Below, piece after piece: positions 1-9,681 of a DNA stretch of 21,331 nt; within the stretch, counting starts at the first letter, position 1, and each line of letters begins with the position of its first letter. The notes under the pieces are model-generated. The model did no database searches, was not told the DNA's origin, and worked only from the letters and a program-made list of their open reading frames with translations. A program made the translations under genes and the position numbers. Origin of the DNA: Paraglomus occultum (lineage: Eukaryota; Glomeromycota; Glomeromycetes; Paraglomerales; Paraglomeraceae); assembly GCA_910592205.1 (NCBI GenBank), contig CAJVPJ010000588.1:1-21331 (forward strand), in the 5' to 3' direction.

Positions 1-78
1 AATCTGTATTCCTATTAATTAACCAATTTGGCGTATGACAACAAGCTTGCCTTCAGAATACTCTTGTACAAACAAAGA
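1..78. repeat. Inverted repeat, left arm
   Basis: The reverse complement of 1-77 matches 1614-1690 without a mismatch; position 78 is the first mismatch and 79-80 match again. The arm lies in intron 2 of the cytochrome b5 gene. It starts exactly at the window edge, so the repeat may extend further left. Confidence 0.93.
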
Positions 79-492
79 ACTGCCGAATGTTATCAACAGA
101 GTATTCATTAATTGTTACACTTACTGGCTTCATTTTACCAACAATCAGTGTTTTTAGGATACCAAGAGCTTCATCAGAATGGCCGACATCTTCGAAAGGC
201 TCTGTGGCGTCTTTACCTGCTACATCGAGAAGAACTTCTTCTCCACCTGGATGCTGTTACAAAAGGTACCAAGTACATGATTTGATTAATTTCCAGGGGA
301 GTAAAAAGTTTGAGTTGTTGTGGTATTGAAATGAGTTATGGCTTTATCATTCTTTTTCTCTTTTCTGCAAAATTAACAACAAACCTCATCAATAAATTTC
401 GACACATCATAAACGTTTCCTTGAATACTGATGTATAGAGATTTCTTTGTGTTACGAGTAGATAATTCTTCGTAAGTGAATTCCTCGGCCAT
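1..492 (-). CDS. Cytochrome b5 (5' part; 3' end outside window)
   Basis: Small haem protein that passes electrons to desaturases, hydroxylases and similar acceptors, usually at the ER membrane. Start codon at 492-490. Exon 1 is 492-385 (36 codons) and exon 2 is 253-125 (43 codons), both in phase 0. They are separated by a 131-nt intron (GTTTGT...CAG). The 79 visible residues begin [10 protein letters not shown] and hold the haem-binding core HPGGEE, with axial His37 followed by His61 in VGHSDEA. That 24-residue spacing is typical of the family, as is [19 protein letters not shown]. Exon 2 ends at a clean donor (GTAAGTG, from 124). The last part, which should hold the linker and possibly a C-terminal membrane anchor, is not visible. 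The nearest AG gives only a 45-nt intron and an early stop, so the true acceptor is probably near position 13 or beyond the edge. Family call is very secure; the 3' structure is unknown. Confidence 0.93.
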
Positions 493-1480
493 TATATGAT
501 GTCAACGCAACGGGAATATTTTGGATACAATTTTTGAGCCTACGTTGAAAGTGTACGCAGAAAGAGAAAGTGTGTGGGGGTATCGGCCTAATGTGACTCG
601 GTACAAATACAACCCCCCCGGCTCGAGTACAAAATGACGATCATCCGAAATCTACCCCAAATTCTTAACAATAAAAAATTTAGTTAGCTTATTTTTTTTT
701 GAGAAGATTTATTACATGAATTCAAGGGAAAGCTTTACTTACTCGAGGCTTAACTATGAACTGTGTTTTGGTTTGAGTGATTTCATGTCCTTCTTTTTCG
801 AAATCAGGGTTCCATACTATTTATTGCAGAGGCGATTGCAAATATTATTTCTTGGATCAAAGCAGACACCATATACACATTCTAAAACCGGGCGCCAATT
901 TGTTCTTGCAGAAACATACCACATCGTCATCCAATAAAAATATTTCACGTTTTAGTGCCCAAATATCGAAAGTTGAAAGGTCGCATGATTGAGGATCAGT
1001 AAGGAAACAGATTTAGACCTCTTTTTTCAGGGGTACACCTTACTACATCACGGGGAGTTAACGAGAAAGTGCACTTTTCCGCATTGCATCTTTACATCAT
1101 GTGTCAGTAACAGTAATGAACAATAAGCTGCAAAAAGTCCATGTATAATTGAAAAATAAAGCAATGGCTTTTCACTAGCGTTAGTGGAGATATGAGTTTA
1201 CAAGTATGTCTAATACATGACGTCTGTTGGATGCAAGTTTTTTTTTTGTGCTCCACATGTGAGTCTCAGAATAGACGGATTAAGGTTTAATTCTGATTGC
1301 TTAGAGCTAATTATCGAAAGCAATTGAACAAGCTGATGGCTAGAGCTGCTGCTTTTTTAGCGAACATCTAGTTTCACTTGACATCTGCACAGATGTCGAC
1401 TTGTGGTGTAGTTTTGTCAGCATTTTCGTTGAAATCTGCAAAATATTTCTAGTTTCTTTGATGTTTCCCTATCATCTTAA
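493..1480. other. Cytochrome b5 upstream region, no recognisable gene
   Basis: Upstream side of the cytochrome b5 gene. It contains a C7 run at about 614, several T runs (for example around 692 and 1240) and a few open frames of about 70 codons on the plus strand between 716 and 992. Those frames lack an ATG in good context, splice logic or family resemblance. I see no supportable gene or RNA here. Confidence 0.5.
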
Positions 1481-1672
1481 CTTAGCTCTTGGCTCGAAAA
1501 CCGTGAGTCTGGTGAATACTCGACTAATCCACAAAAAACTCTTGATGCCTATCTCTATTGGGAAGTTACATGAATCATGCCTACTGATATGGATGCCAAT
1601 ATTCAATTTAGTACTTTGTTTGTACAAGAGTATTCTGAAGGCAAGCTTGTTGTCATACGCCAAATTGGTTAA
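1481..1672 (+). pseudogene. Coding-like frame of unknown family with one in-frame TGA
   Basis: Between TAA at 1478 and TAA at 1670 one frame stays open for 64 codons except for TGA at 1571. It reads protein-like, with pieces such as SWLENRESGEYSTNPQKTL and [18 protein letters not shown]. The second piece is encoded by the right arm of the inverted repeat. There is no ATG at its start and no family I recognise. It could be a decayed exon of a mobile element or captured gene, or chance. Confidence 0.25.
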
Positions 1673-1690
1673 TTAATAGGAATACAGATT
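1613..1690. repeat. Inverted repeat, right arm
   Basis: Exact inverted copy of the left arm at 1-77, about 1.5 kb away. The enclosed DNA contains cytochrome b5 exons 1 and 2 and their upstream region. A target-site duplication cannot be tested because the left flank is not in the window. Confidence 0.93.
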
Positions 1691-1822
1691 AATACACAAA
1701 GGAAGCGGCTACAATGTTAGTATCGTGATATAAAACACTACTTTTATATATCGGTAGAAATCTATTAGATTGTCTTATATAATCTTTCGAGTATTCATCG
1801 CGATCACCTAGATATTAACTCA

Positions 1823-4800
1823 CTATGCCCGATATCGACTCTGCTGTGCTCGACCACGCACGCTATTGCCCAAGACATTGTTGAAATTGTTTCGAGTTCG
1901 TTGTTGTTGTCCACTACCCTTTTGATATGCGGTATGTTTTTCTGAATTTTGACGAGTTTGGTTGGATTGACCTATATTATACGCAAGAAATTTAGTATGA
2001 TTAATGTAACAGATTTTTACAAGTATCTGCAATCGACTTACCTTTGGGCCGCTGATCACGATTAACTAGTCCACTTTGCACTTTTTGTTCAAGAGCTCGC
2101 TCATTAGCTTCAACAAATGCAACCGCTTTTTCAGCAAACATCAGCGCTAGCTGTTGAACTTTGGTAGGTTCAACTCGATGTAGCACAACGACATTGTTTA
2201 CTTGATTCAATGATGCAGCCAGTTCCTCGTTCCAGATCATTTTTGATACGATTGAAGTCACCGTATTCCCCGGTAGAGAAAACATAGTTGCCAACTGGTC
2301 CAGCCCAATAGTAGAGTAATAGGCTGAATACGTAAAGAGATATGTACGGAGGCCTTCTTCTTGTATTTTTCGACAGAGCATTTCCTTAATTTTGGATGTT
2401 CCCGGCATTAAATCCCATATCTTTATTGCACAGATAAGTTCCTGGCATTTCTGCCATTCACCTGCAGCAAGTGCTTTGGCAGCTCCCATTATATGATCTC
2501 TTGTATTCTCGGGCGGTCCTTGAGGTTTAATAAAGAAAAGGTGTAAATGTTCGAAATAGATAGCGTTGCACATAGCATTGAATTATTCAAGCGTCCCTAC
2601 TCACCACTAAAAACTTGTCTCTCATTGTAGTCTAATAATCTTCGGAACGGTTTACTTATTATTTTCTTCTTTGCTTCCGGATTAGAACCCGCAGCAGCCA
2701 TACTGGGTATCTCCAATAGCATAGAACACGTTAAGTAGGCACATTCTAGTAATTCTAGATTGATGTGCATATGGAATGGTAGTTGACGCTGTCTATCCAA
2801 CTTTTCTTGTTCGGGAGAAAGTTGAGAGTATTTTTGTATTTGCAAGCCCTATATTGTCAAAGCCGAGAAAATAGACTGTTATGCTGAGATTACCGATTTG
2901 CAGACACTTAATTAATCTATCTATTATAGTACATAAAATGTTGAAAGTTGACCTGTGCTAGTAGTTCCTTTGTCCTTCCAGTTCCACAAATATCCTGAAG
3001 ACAGCTCTGCGCCTCTTTAATCATTCCTTCACGAAATGCACATAATCCGACCTGTACCATAGTCCTATTGTGTAGAGTCTGGGTTGCAACATCTGCTTGA
3101 TGGATGGTCTCTTGCAAATGTGACATCAATAACATATCACGTGCAGTATAGAACCTATTATGAAGAGCATGATGGTATATGTGACACAGCATAGCCCGCG
3201 TGCGTAGAAGAGACTCGCCTTTCTTATATAGATATACACAGAGTGCGTGTATCAAGTCAGTCGAATCATTTGTGACTGAGGGTGGAGTAATTTCCGACCT
3301 TAACTCGTTAGGGAGACCTTCTGCGACCAAACTTTCAACAGTTTGAATTACTTGATCAGGCTATGTGAAAAAAAAAAAATAGACATTGGTTAATTGAATG
3401 TAAAAGATACTGGCTGTAAAGGTTACGACGCACCTTATAATACAAATGTTCTAATCTTCGCATCACAACTCGACTGGTACCATCATCCAATCCATGCTGT
3501 TCAAAGTATATCTGTCCGCGCACTATCGTAGAATACAATTCAGTCTCATCCTTCAATCGGTCAACATAATCCGTTGTATGCGGGTCAATATTCTGTAGCG
3601 ATTTTGTAAATTCATCATCCAGACGATCAATGTATGAGACAATAGATCCACGGATTCCGTACGTCTTGCCAGGTTCAAGCACTGGTTCCTTGTCAGCTTC
3701 TTCTTCATCAACATCTTCATGTATTACAAACTGTGGATTATTTTCCAAAATCGCTAATAACTGATTTATCTGCTTCAAGGTACTTTAACGAAAAAGAAAG
3801 ACGTACACCAGATTTAATAAGCATGCATGGTCTACGATATAATCCAAACATATTCAGTTCATCCAAATAATAACACCTTTTCCACATTTCAATAGATGTA
3901 TAACCGGTCATACTAGGGTTGTAATCAAATTGACAAGGAATTAAAACGAGCAGAACGCGGATAGATTGATACGGCGTATTAGCAAATTCCAAGAGTTTCT
4001 GAAGTGTCTTGATTTGCTCAAGCCTATCTGTGTTCTAGGAAAACGTTGATAAACATGTGAGTATTAAGCATTACCAATAAAATAATCCTTGATGACAACC
4101 CAAAAATTTACCTTTTTGCCCCTAGCCTCCAACACTTCTCTCAATCGCCGAAACAAGCTTTCCGGAGTGTCTTCTATTAAGTCTACGGTACTTTCGTGGA
4201 AATTTTTATCCGTTCGACTCGGTTCGCGCACTTCCTCTACTTCTTCTTCCTCTTCTTCGGCTTCTTCGACGGGATTCTGCGTTAACATATGATACAAAAA
4301 TATATTATAAACTCAATCGCTTGTATAGATACCGGAGCATGGATGGTGGAATCGATTAAACAAACAAACATACTTCTCTCCATTTAGCAATCTGATCCTC
4401 GTATAACCTATTATTCTTCCGAATTCTTTGTTTCATGGTAACCATGGCCTTGGCTTGAATGGCGTTCATTTTCTTTTTGGCATCTTTCTCTTTGGCATCC
4501 TTTTCTTTTTGCAATGATTCGTTCAGGAAATCTTCAAGTTCAGCAATTGTCTTTATATAAAGACGTGGCGGGCCTTTTGGGCTAACAGGGCCTTTCGCCA
4601 AAATTTTATTCAATTTATCAAATTCTGTAAAGCAAATATAGCGACAAATCACGTTAATTGTGATGCGTGCTTAAACGACTAATGTTCGCATCATGTGAAC
4701 ACGAAATTATTACCAGTGGAGATAACAACCCAGTCATTAATCTTCATCGCGTTTTCAATTGAACGCACGGATGTCTCGATCTCCTCCAATTTCTTGTCCT

Positions 4801-5026
4801 TTGCCGATTTTACGACCCTTTTTACTTCATCCGCTGAATCATCCGAATCGGATACCGCAGTGTTGCGTAAGAATCGGCCTTTTGCTCCGGTCGTTGCGGG
4901 TTGTCTTTCGGTTTCATCTTCGGATTCTTCTTCGGATAAGTCTTCCGAAAGCTCCTCATCACTAGTCAGCGAATCGTCCGACTCCGACTCCGACTCTGAA
5001 CCTCCGCGAAAAAAACGACTGCTCAT
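1823..5026 (-). CDS. NIP1: Eukaryotic translation initiation factor 3 subunit c
   Basis: Core scaffold subunit of eIF3, which binds the 40S ribosome and links eIF1, eIF2 and eIF5 in the cytoplasmic preinitiation complex. Nine exons: 5026-4714, 4624-4374, 4276-4112, 4034-3877, 3782-3434, 3360-2953, 2848-2605, 2518-2042, 1971-1823. All have GT-AG introns (70-104 nt) and join in frame to 837 residues, close to yeast Nip1 and a little shorter than animal eIF3c. It begins [18 protein letters not shown], the usual opening, followed by an acidic Ser/Glu region. Family motifs follow: [31 protein letters not shown] across exons 4-5, [18 protein letters not shown] near residue 470, [14 protein letters not shown] near 570, [11 protein letters not shown] across exons 7-8, and [16 protein letters not shown] near 685 in the C-terminal PCI domain. 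The tail is Gln/Arg-rich. A donor at 2952 (GTCAAC) is weak but needed for Q-GLQ continuity. Looks intact. Confidence 0.97.
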
Positions 5027-5604
5027 TGGTAATGTTTATTAGAGGTAGGCTTGTAGAGCGAAATATTGGTTATGTGCTTGAGTTCAAGAGAACGGTGGAC
5101 AAACGCAGAACTTGAGTGTTCTTTATACGGCCAAGATCTCAAATGTCTTTGCTCAAAAGCAATGATATACACTTTTAACTTTGACAAAAATTTTAAAGAA
5201 ATGTTTGAAAACACGTGATTTAGTACAACCATGTTAAGAATGTTGTTACTTTTAATGTCGTTATTTTTTTATGTAAAGACTCGTTTCAAAACGGCATGGA
5301 GAGGGCTCTTTTTGTATGCTGCTTTTGCGGTCAATCTGCACATGAGGCTACCAATACAATACACATCACCACTTCAATTCGCATCGCCGTTCTCACAAAT
5401 CACGAATCACTGAAAATGATCGTTACGCTGTTTGTTTAACAAGAATTTAATAGTATTTAGGCGATGACTATGTTTAATTTTCCTTGAATCAGGAAATTTT
5501 CTCCTTCAAGAAATCGTAAGACATTATTGCTTGTTATTATAGCAACATACTGTCATTCTACAAGTTCATAACCAAAAAATTCGATCATATGGTGTGTCGA
5601 AAGC
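5027..5604. other. eIF3c promoter and downstream side of next gene
   Basis: Intergenic stretch between two minus-strand genes. It should hold the eIF3c promoter and 5' leader and the 3' end of the complex I subunit gene. A CACGTG E-box core lies at about 5213-5218. No further gene is supported; a 60-codon plus-strand frame at 5231 is hydrophobic but has no supporting signal. Confidence 0.5.
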
Positions 5605-6416
5605 TCATGAGACTAGTCTCATCGGCCAATACACGTCTACAAGATAAATAATAATCAGGAAATCGCCGTACAACAATGACACATATGCCCGATTTTACAA
5701 ATAAAAATCATACCTGGATCTGCTTTCTCTTGTTCTGGGGACTGTTTCCAATCGTGCCTGGATTTACCTGGAACAGGTGGCAGTTTGTTTTCAGAATAGA
5801 AGGCCTCTGGCGATGAGGCTATGATTTCCGTTATTGACAGCTTCTCTGGCAGTTTGGCTATCTGTGTTGATTCACCCTCTTTACCGCTCGCAATGCTATC
5901 AGAGATTCGCATTAGACAGTGAGTTTCGTGCATAGACAATACACAGTTATTATGTTTTGTTTTGGGCCTTTGTTGTACCTTTTAAGATTTGTTGCCGCAA
6001 TCAAACCGGCAATGTCATTTTGAGTATAGAATTCCGTTTGAGGATAATTCCGCCTGGTATCGCGAGTGTAATAATAGTTTTGCGCTACATCTGAATGCTT
6101 CGTCTTTGCATGTTTGTATGTTGGTGGCTGGGAACTAACAAATTAACCGCAAATGTCAGACATTGAATCTATGCGACAAGCGTATAATGGTTGTGCTATC
6201 ATACCCAGGAGACGGTAAACGATAAGTTCCAGTTAATGGAATGCCAGAATTCGCATCAGGATTCTATTTGTCCAAAAAAGAAACCGATGAGATCTGCAAG
6301 AGCAAAGTCCACCAAACTAGTGTTCCATAACCGGCACTCGCATTCAAACTTACCACGGTGAGAAGTCGTCGAAGCTTGTCAAGAAACTTGCTCTTGATTC
6401 CCAGAGTATATGACAT
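5605..6416 (-). CDS. Probable complex I accessory subunit, fungal 21-kDa type
   Basis: Likely nuclear-encoded accessory subunit of mitochondrial NADH:ubiquinone oxidoreductase (Neurospora 21.3-kDa/Yarrowia NUZM type). Five exons: 6416-6354, 6263-6205, 6134-5979, 5895-5714, 5636-5605. Introns are 70-90 nt, GT-AG, with phases that all agree, giving 163 residues and a TGA stop. Visible features are a basic start (GIKSKFLDKLRRLLTV), GIPLTGTYRLPSPGSQPPTY, then DVAQNYYYTRDTRRNYPQ (about residues 56-73), a hydrophobic NDIAGLIAA stretch, a Pro-rich section LPPVPGKSRHDW, and the end DPDVYWPMRLVS. The YR-PSPGS, RD-RRNYP and C-terminal MRLV pattern and the length are what I recall for this fungal subunit. 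The family name rests on memory, while the exon structure is well supported by the sequence. Its presence implies an organism that kept complex I. Confidence 0.7.
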
Positions 6417-6982
6417 TTTTTAGAAATTTGTTCTTGTAAAGTTGGGGTTATTATTATCACATGACATAATTTTTATTCGGGAATCTTGAGGTGACATTTT
6501 GAATGTTACACGGCAGCCAATGTTAAAACATATTGTCAAGCCAAAGACGTATGTTTTCTGCTCACGCCTATTGCTTCTGCAAAGCAAACACCCAATTAAC
6601 CCTGAAATAACAATTGAACCGAGACAACGATTCACTCCTAACAAAACATTCATACACCATGCAAAGAATGTGTTCCGACTTTTTCGGGTCGTAGTAAAGT
6701 CCGGTTTAACTTATAACAAGTTATGCTTAGTGACAACAAATTGGCGAGGTTACGTTAGCGAGGAAAATAGACGGGATAACAAATCCGTGTCCGCTCGTAG
6801 CAAGTCACATTACGGGGCTCCCGATTGAACGAAGATGTATAATTAAAACTCGCATAACATGTATCGAAGAAACCCGCTAATTGAAGATACTATTCCAGCT
6901 GAGAATGACGACAATGACACAGGGTACTTACCGTTAACGTACCCGATGTACACAATTAGACAATAATCAGATTATTCATATC

Positions 6983-7019
6983 ATAATCGTAATTATTTAT
7001 TACAAATAATTATGATTAT
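6983..7019. repeat. AT-rich hairpin, 16-bp stem with 5-nt loop
   Basis: 6983-6998 pairs with 7004-7019 at 15 of 16 positions; the one exception would be a G-U wobble if transcribed from the plus strand. The loop is ATTAC. Function unknown; it could be a fold-back remnant or only AT-rich slippage. Confidence 0.7.
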
Positions 7020-7128
7020 AATAACTATGCTTATTAACAATTGTGACATAAATAATAACAATTATGACTTTGTGAATAACAGTTATGACAATTATGATTT
7101 TATGAATATTAATTTTAATTTTATGGAC

Positions 7129-7137
7129 AATAATAAC

Positions 7138-7175
<38 letters not shown>

Positions 7176-7183
7176 TAATAATA
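7129..7183. repeat. (AAT)n microsatellite
   Basis: About 18 trinucleotide units with two AAC interruptions. It produces an artificial poly-Asn reading frame on the plus strand, which I do not regard as a gene. Confidence 0.95.
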
Positions 7184-7878
7184 CCGCTCGTATTTCGTTT
7201 GCATAATTTTTGTCTTACCAAAATGCAAAGGAGGTTTGGTTTACAAAGAGCTGTCAACAGTTTTAGCTTTACTCGATCGTTTTTCTTTTCTCGAGTATAA
7301 ACAAAGTCTCGTCAAGGTGCGTATTGTTATATTAAAGAATACCTGAGAGACAAGAGTTAACATTCTATTGACCGAGACATTGAATATTACGTACAAAACA
7401 GTCTTACTCAAAATCATGTTAATCCGAATGCGCCGTTAATTAATTTAGAGTAGTTTTCCCCCTGTTATTTCACATATAGAAACATTACCTCGCTAGACCT
7501 GATATTAATATTAATAATAAAACCACTCTAAACTGTAAACCAAAAATTTTGCAAGAACACATAAAGTTGCATATAATGTTAAAGTGCGCATAATATTTTT
7601 ACGCGTTACGGAGAGAGATATGGAATTAATTGACAGAGAAGACGTGCAAAAAATTTTAAACAAGTTTTTTAATAAACTGATTTTGGCCAATAACTAATGC
7701 TTTACAAATCCCTACCCACCGTTAATAATCCGGTCATATGATCTTCGGTTTATTATTGTGCCGCAAGACCGTCTTGGTGTTTTAGAAATCGTCAACACAA
7801 GCTCGAATATTAATAACCAAACGAGTCTCTTTAGTGTCGCTTAGTCAGTTTTAGTTTAATATTAACCAAATTTAAATA

Positions 7879-9141
7879 TTGAAACCGACAATTGATAGCG
7901 CGTGGTTTAAATCGGATATCGGGTTTTATTTTATCCGGTTCGATCCGGAAGCGTTTTTATCGTTTCTCGTAATATTGAATTTTCCAATAATTCAACTTAT
8001 TGTTCAAGTTTCAATTTTGCGTGTATCACTCATATACGTTACTAATCACAATAGTAATAGTTTGTTAGTTAGAACGAACATTTGGCTAGTTAATAAGTAA
8101 TGGAATTCCATACATCAGTCGGTCAAAAATTTGGCACGTGTGTACATGACAATATAAATAGTATGTCCCAAAATTTGGCTGGTGCGGCTGAAGATAGAAA
8201 GCGGGGGTGGCTAAGTTAGAGTCCCATCTTGCGTCAGTCACACATTTCTTCTCGATAGCTCTGGAAAACGTCATAACTAATGTGGAATGCAGAATGTATC
8301 ACCCCTGTAATATATAAATATATATTAATATATACTAATGATACCTTTTCCATTCATTCCGAAATTTGGACAATCATAAAAAATCTTCCGTCCGCAAAAT
8401 CTCCGATTCGCCTTTCACTCTTCCTCCTCATTTCGATTGTCGAGACTATGTCTTTCGACTGTCATGTGCTGTATGTAGAACCAGGTATTCTTGGGTTACT
8501 TCAAACTTTGTGCTAAGCCAAAATTAGCCAATCCAAACGAACATTCAAAGTCATACAAACATTTGTGTCGAGCGAAAATCGAATGCTTTTTTTTTTTAAA
8601 AAACATATAACGTTGAGTAAAACAGCAGTTATAGTATTACAAGCGACTGGGTGGCCGTGCGATTACTTGCATGAGAAAATTTTATTAATTATGGTTTTTT
8701 TTTCTTGAGGGGCAGAGAATGCCAACTTGTTAGATTTACAGATTGGTTTCAAATTACAAAATCATTCTAATTAGAAGGTATATGAAACAAACGTACAATA
8801 TATAAAATGTCATGTGCGTGTAAATGTATATGAACATGTGCACATCTACATACACGAATTTTTTTAATACAAACAATTGAACTCGTGCATTAATAATTAG
8901 CAAAGTGATTATAGAAAAAGGTAAGGAATAAAATAACACAAACACAACACATAAAAACACAGCAATAATACACAAAATCCCTCCCAAAACATGTTGATAA
9001 ATATCTTACTTTCAATTATACAAATCTCACTCTATATACCCATATTATCCGATTTTCTACAAATACAACTACATCGAAATACTGTCCATCCAAAAAAATA
9101 ACAAAAACCTTTTGAACATTCAATCCCCCCCCCCCCCCGCC
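7879..9141. other. Intergenic region downstream of the transcription factor
   Basis: Contains a short direct repeat of AAAATTTGGC (near 8128 and 8170), T homopolymers, and, just beyond the transcription factor stop codon, a C14 run. An ATG at 8448 follows a pyrimidine-rich stretch (8409-8440) and opens a short frame, but no convincing gene model results. No RNA gene found. Confidence 0.45.
9125..9138. repeat. C14 homopolymer just after the transcription factor stop
   Basis: Fourteen consecutive C residues on the plus strand (G14 in the transcript), three bases past the TAG stop of the minus-strand regulator gene. Confidence 0.97.
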
Positions 9142-9572
9142 CTATTCCATCACCTCTTTACACAATAAAGATGTAACACTCATTCTTCCCGATTCTTTAT
9201 TACTGTCTCTCTCTTGACTTCTCATGAGCCCTATATCAATATAGCCGCTGTATGCACTAGATGCGTGTCTTGATGTATTATGCCGGTTATGCGAACGAGG
9301 TATTTGGATATTGCCAATGTGAGCAAGGTGATTATGTGTTTGTTGGTTGGGTTTGTACTCATGTCGTGGAATGTGTGGTTGGCTTGTCAGGCTTGATCGT
9401 ACTTGATGTGGTTGGTACATGTCAGGATGTGATTGTTGAATTCCAACTGATGTGCTAGAATATTCTTGAGGTGATAATGGGGTTTCCTGTGAATGGATCT
9501 GGTGGGATTGATGTTGAGATTGTGAAGTGTGAGAGTGGTTCGTGAGGGAAGAGTCGGATACCAGAAAAGCTG

Positions 9573-9612
<40 letters not shown>

Positions 9613-9646
9613 TTGTTGTAGCAGCTGGTGACGTTGTTGTAACTGC

Positions 9647-9681
<35 letters not shown>

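Larger units (their letters stand above)
6417..7878. other. AT-rich intergenic region
   Basis: Upstream of the complex I subunit gene. It holds a hairpin (6983-7019) and an (AAT)n tract (7129-7183). A 109-codon plus-strand frame at 6499-6828 starts at TTG and has no motif. No gene is supported. Confidence 0.5.

Noticed and set aside
60-124. A third cytochrome b5 exon after a 45-nt intron (acceptor near 80)
   Set aside because: It gives a stop after eight codons, and 45 nt is shorter than every confirmed intron here; the real acceptor is probably further on.
716-992. Two overlapping plus-strand frames of about 70 codons upstream of cytochrome b5
   Set aside because: No good start context for the second, no splice signals and no family resemblance; overlap suggests chance.
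4089-5042. Ser-rich plus-strand frames opposite eIF3c
   Set aside because: Antisense shadows of the acidic Ser/Glu-coding exons of eIF3c.
6499-6828. 109-codon plus-strand frame
   Set aside because: Starts at TTG, has no motif, and lies in the promoter side of the complex I subunit gene; probably chance.
7012-7206. 64-codon Asn-rich plus-strand frame and its Ile-rich minus-strand counterpart
   Set aside because: Both are products of the (AAT)n microsatellite.
7935-7960. GGTTCGATCC, like a tRNA T-loop or Pol III B box
   Set aside because: The surrounding stem would need a 6-nt loop, no acceptor, D or anticodon arms fold around it, and no good A box lies upstream.
8448-8600. A spliced small gene beginning at ATG 8448 after a pyrimidine-rich tract
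   Set aside because: Needs an intron of about 44 nt and yields a Phe/Lys-rich end from a T/A homopolymer; not convincing.
8754-8987. 77-codon very hydrophobic minus-strand frame
   Set aside because: Non-ATG start and a composition explained by AT-rich DNA; no conserved pattern.
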